Assembly: GCA_944375795.1 (NCBI GenBank)
Contig: CALWAU010000086.1
Coordinates: forward strand, 1 to 42,473
Length of the DNA: 42,473 bases
DNA from: an uncultured Clostridia bacterium
Lineage (GTDB): Bacteria; Bacillota; Clostridia; Christensenellales; Borkfalkiaceae
Direction of reading: 5' to 3'
This document shows positions 41,336-42,473 of the stretch, one piece after another. The translations under genes and the position numbers were made by a program. Position 1 is the first letter of the stretch. Each line of letters starts with the position of its first letter. The notes under the pieces were generated by a model. It saw only the letters and a program-made list of their open reading frames with translations, made no database searches and was not told the origin of the DNA.

Positions 41336-41791
41336 TTACGATATCGTGACGACGTTATATAATTTATTCAAGCAGCATTTTTCCGTCCAGAAACCGTCGT
41401 CCGTCGTAATATCGACGATTTTCCTGCTCTCCGGGCGATACTTTTTTTGTTTTTGCAATTCCGTTTTCAGGCGCAGGCAGCGTCCCCGGCTTCTTTGCGG
41501 AGGAAAGACGTAGCTGTAATCCACATACTGCCCGTCCGCGTTCAGAACCGAATACTCATAACTTAACTCATAGACAAATTTCTGATTTTCGGCAAGTTCG
41601 ACGAGAAATTCCTGAACGGACAATTCCCCTCCGTCTATTCCGTACTGTTTGCAGATCTGCATCGCCTTGTCCAACTCTTCCCGCGAGCTGAAATATCCCA
41701 AGACGTATAAATCTTCGACATTCTCCTTTTCCGCCTTGTCGTAATAGTAAAATTTTATTTTTTCCAAACGAAAAATTCTTTTGCAGATCAT
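41336..41791 (-). CDS. uncharacterised 151-aa protein in AT-rich region
   Basis: Not recognised. The middle contains DLYVLGYFSSREELDKAMQI and YELSYEYSVLNADGQYVDYS, suggesting a small alpha/beta domain. The C-terminus is basic and Cys-containing (KCCLNK). No signal peptide. The start at ATG 41791 follows GGGGTGT; an in-frame ATG at 41821 is possible and would overlap the upstream gene's 3' end by 17 bases. GC content is visibly lower than in the rest of the window. Confidence 0.55.
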   Translation of the reverse strand: MICKRIFRLEKIKFYYYDKAEKENVEDLYVLGYFSSREELDKAMQICKQYGIDGGELSVQEFLVELAENQKFVYELSYEYSVLNADGQYVDYSYVFPPQRSRGRCLRLKTELQKQKKYRPESRKIVDITTDDGFWTEKCCLNKLYNVVTIS

Positions 41792-41804
41792 AGGTACACC
41801 CCGA

Positions 41805-42473
41805 TTAAATCCATCTTGCATATAACTTTATATCATTCAGTAACGGATTTCCCTCATCGTCGTACTCCGCTGCCGGAAGAGCATCCCTGTCAAAATTCCA
41901 CTCATTGATACACTCCGGCTCCTTATACCACCCGCCGAACGTATATCCTTCCCGCTTTGGCTCGTACGGCGTATTTTCTATTTTTCCGCCCGCTTCAAAT
42001 CCCCGCGCAAAGAAATAACCCGCATTCGGCTCCCCTTCATAATTGAATAAATAGGAAACATTTAATTTTTTGAAACTTATTGTTACTATTTCCTCCCATT
42101 CGGTTACATATTCTATCTTTGTTTCCCGATCGCTCTCCCCGATAATTTTTATTTTCTCTTCTTCTTGCCACTTCTTCAACTCGTCTGAAAATATATCGTA
42201 TAACGGTGCAGCAAGCAGGAAATCTCCTTCTACTATCAATAGCCAATTGATATAATATTCTAATGCTTTTTGAGCATAACTAACCGAAATGTGATTCAAT
42301 ACCAAATCGTATCCACTAAAGACATAATCATATTGTCCCTCCGTTCCCCCCCATTGATGAGTATAAGGAAGATAGGTTTCTTGTGCCACGCTTTCCAGAT
42401 AATGCCAACTATAGCCGATAACAATTCCGTGATTAAACGATGTATATCTCACTTCTTTATCTCTATAATAAGC
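41805..42473 (-). CDS. C-terminal part of an InlB B-repeat (Listeria-Bacteroides repeat) protein
   Basis: Open to the window edge, so the true N-terminus lies outside; 223 codons are visible. Residues near the end carry the InlB B-repeat (Flg_new) pattern: PKREGYTFGGWYKEPEC, W-F/D-R-D, then KLYARWI at the terminus. The preceding 150 residues are rich in Tyr, Glu and Ile and not recognised. Such repeats occur in Gram-positive surface proteins, but no sorting signal follows the repeat. The segment is AT-rich compared with the rest of the window, suggesting transfer. Confidence 0.65.
   Translation of the reverse strand, partial: AYYRDKEVRYTSFNHGIVIGYSWHYLESVAQETYLPYTHQWGGTEGQYDYVFSGYDLVLNHISVSYAQKALEYYINWLLIVEGDFLLAAPLYDIFSDELKKWQEEEKIKIIGESDRETKIEYVTEWEEIVTISFKKLNVSYLFNYEGEPNAGYFFARGFEAGGKIENTPYEPKREGYTFGGWYKEPECINEWNFDRDALPAAEYDDEGNPLLNDIKLYARWI

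Noticed and set aside
1..42473. CRISPR array, tRNA, rRNA, insertion sequence or prophage
   Set aside because: I looked for regularly spaced repeats, transposase or integrase motifs and tRNA-like cloverleaf sequence, and saw none I could support.

Overview
The window looks like a chromosomal segment of a spore-forming Clostridia-type Firmicute. It carries a spoVAC-spoVAD-spoVAE operon and yunB, HU, ribosomal protein L9, tyrosyl-tRNA synthetase, an NfnAB-type ferredoxin:NADP+ oxidoreductase, lipoprotein signals, strong AGGAGG ribosome binding sites and sigma-A promoters with 16-17 bp spacers. The sequence is GC-rich except for the last ~1.2 kb. The lineage could be Christensenellales-like, but that is only an impression. 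I saw no rRNA, tRNA, CRISPR array, insertion sequence or prophage.

Layout. 0-5.2 kb: a DUF1540 fragment, rplI, a YwaF-like membrane protein, a YitT-family protein, HU, a promoter-terminator unit without an ORF (candidate small RNA) and an iron-dependent alcohol dehydrogenase. 5.7-12.8 kb: an MsmX-type sugar-transport ATPase with a long charged tail, a Big_2 lipoprotein, peptidase T, aldo/keto reductase, beta-phosphoglucomutase, an AbiF/Abi_2 HEPN protein whose leader encodes a short structured and terminated RNA, and a YigZ protein. 12.9-21.2 kb: tyrS with a tyrosine-codon-rich leader peptide and an intrinsic terminator in its 5' leader, a 79-aa protein, a WYL regulator with two overlapping inverted repeats at its promoter, murG, yunB, the spoVA operon and an uncharacterised membrane protein. 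21.2-36.8 kb: one large minus-strand carbohydrate locus. 36.9-42.5 kb: nfnBA, a CPA2-type antiporter, two uncharacterised proteins and the end of an InlB-repeat surface protein in AT-rich sequence.

The centrepiece is 21.2-36.8 kb. In transcription order it encodes a frameshifted GH172 (DUF2961) enzyme; then, behind a strong promoter with two LacI-type operators, a sugar-binding lipoprotein, two permeases, an intact GH172, a 1601-aa surface protein of about eight beta-sandwich modules, a GH183 (DUF4185) lipoprotein, a cytoplasmic GH183, a LacI regulator, a SIS-domain isomerase and a PfkB/ribokinase-family kinase. GH172 and GH183 are the families known to contain exo-D-arabinofuranosidases and endo-D-arabinanases. 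The isomerase keeps all four catalytic residues of E. coli KdsD (arabinose-5-phosphate isomerase) at a constant offset of eight residues. I therefore infer a D-arabinan utilisation system: surface binding and endo-cleavage, oligosaccharide import powered by an MsmX-type ATPase, cytoplasmic exo-cleavage to D-arabinose, phosphorylation to D-arabinose 5-phosphate and isomerisation to D-ribulose 5-phosphate. The substrate and pathway are inference; the gene families and layout are read from the sequence.
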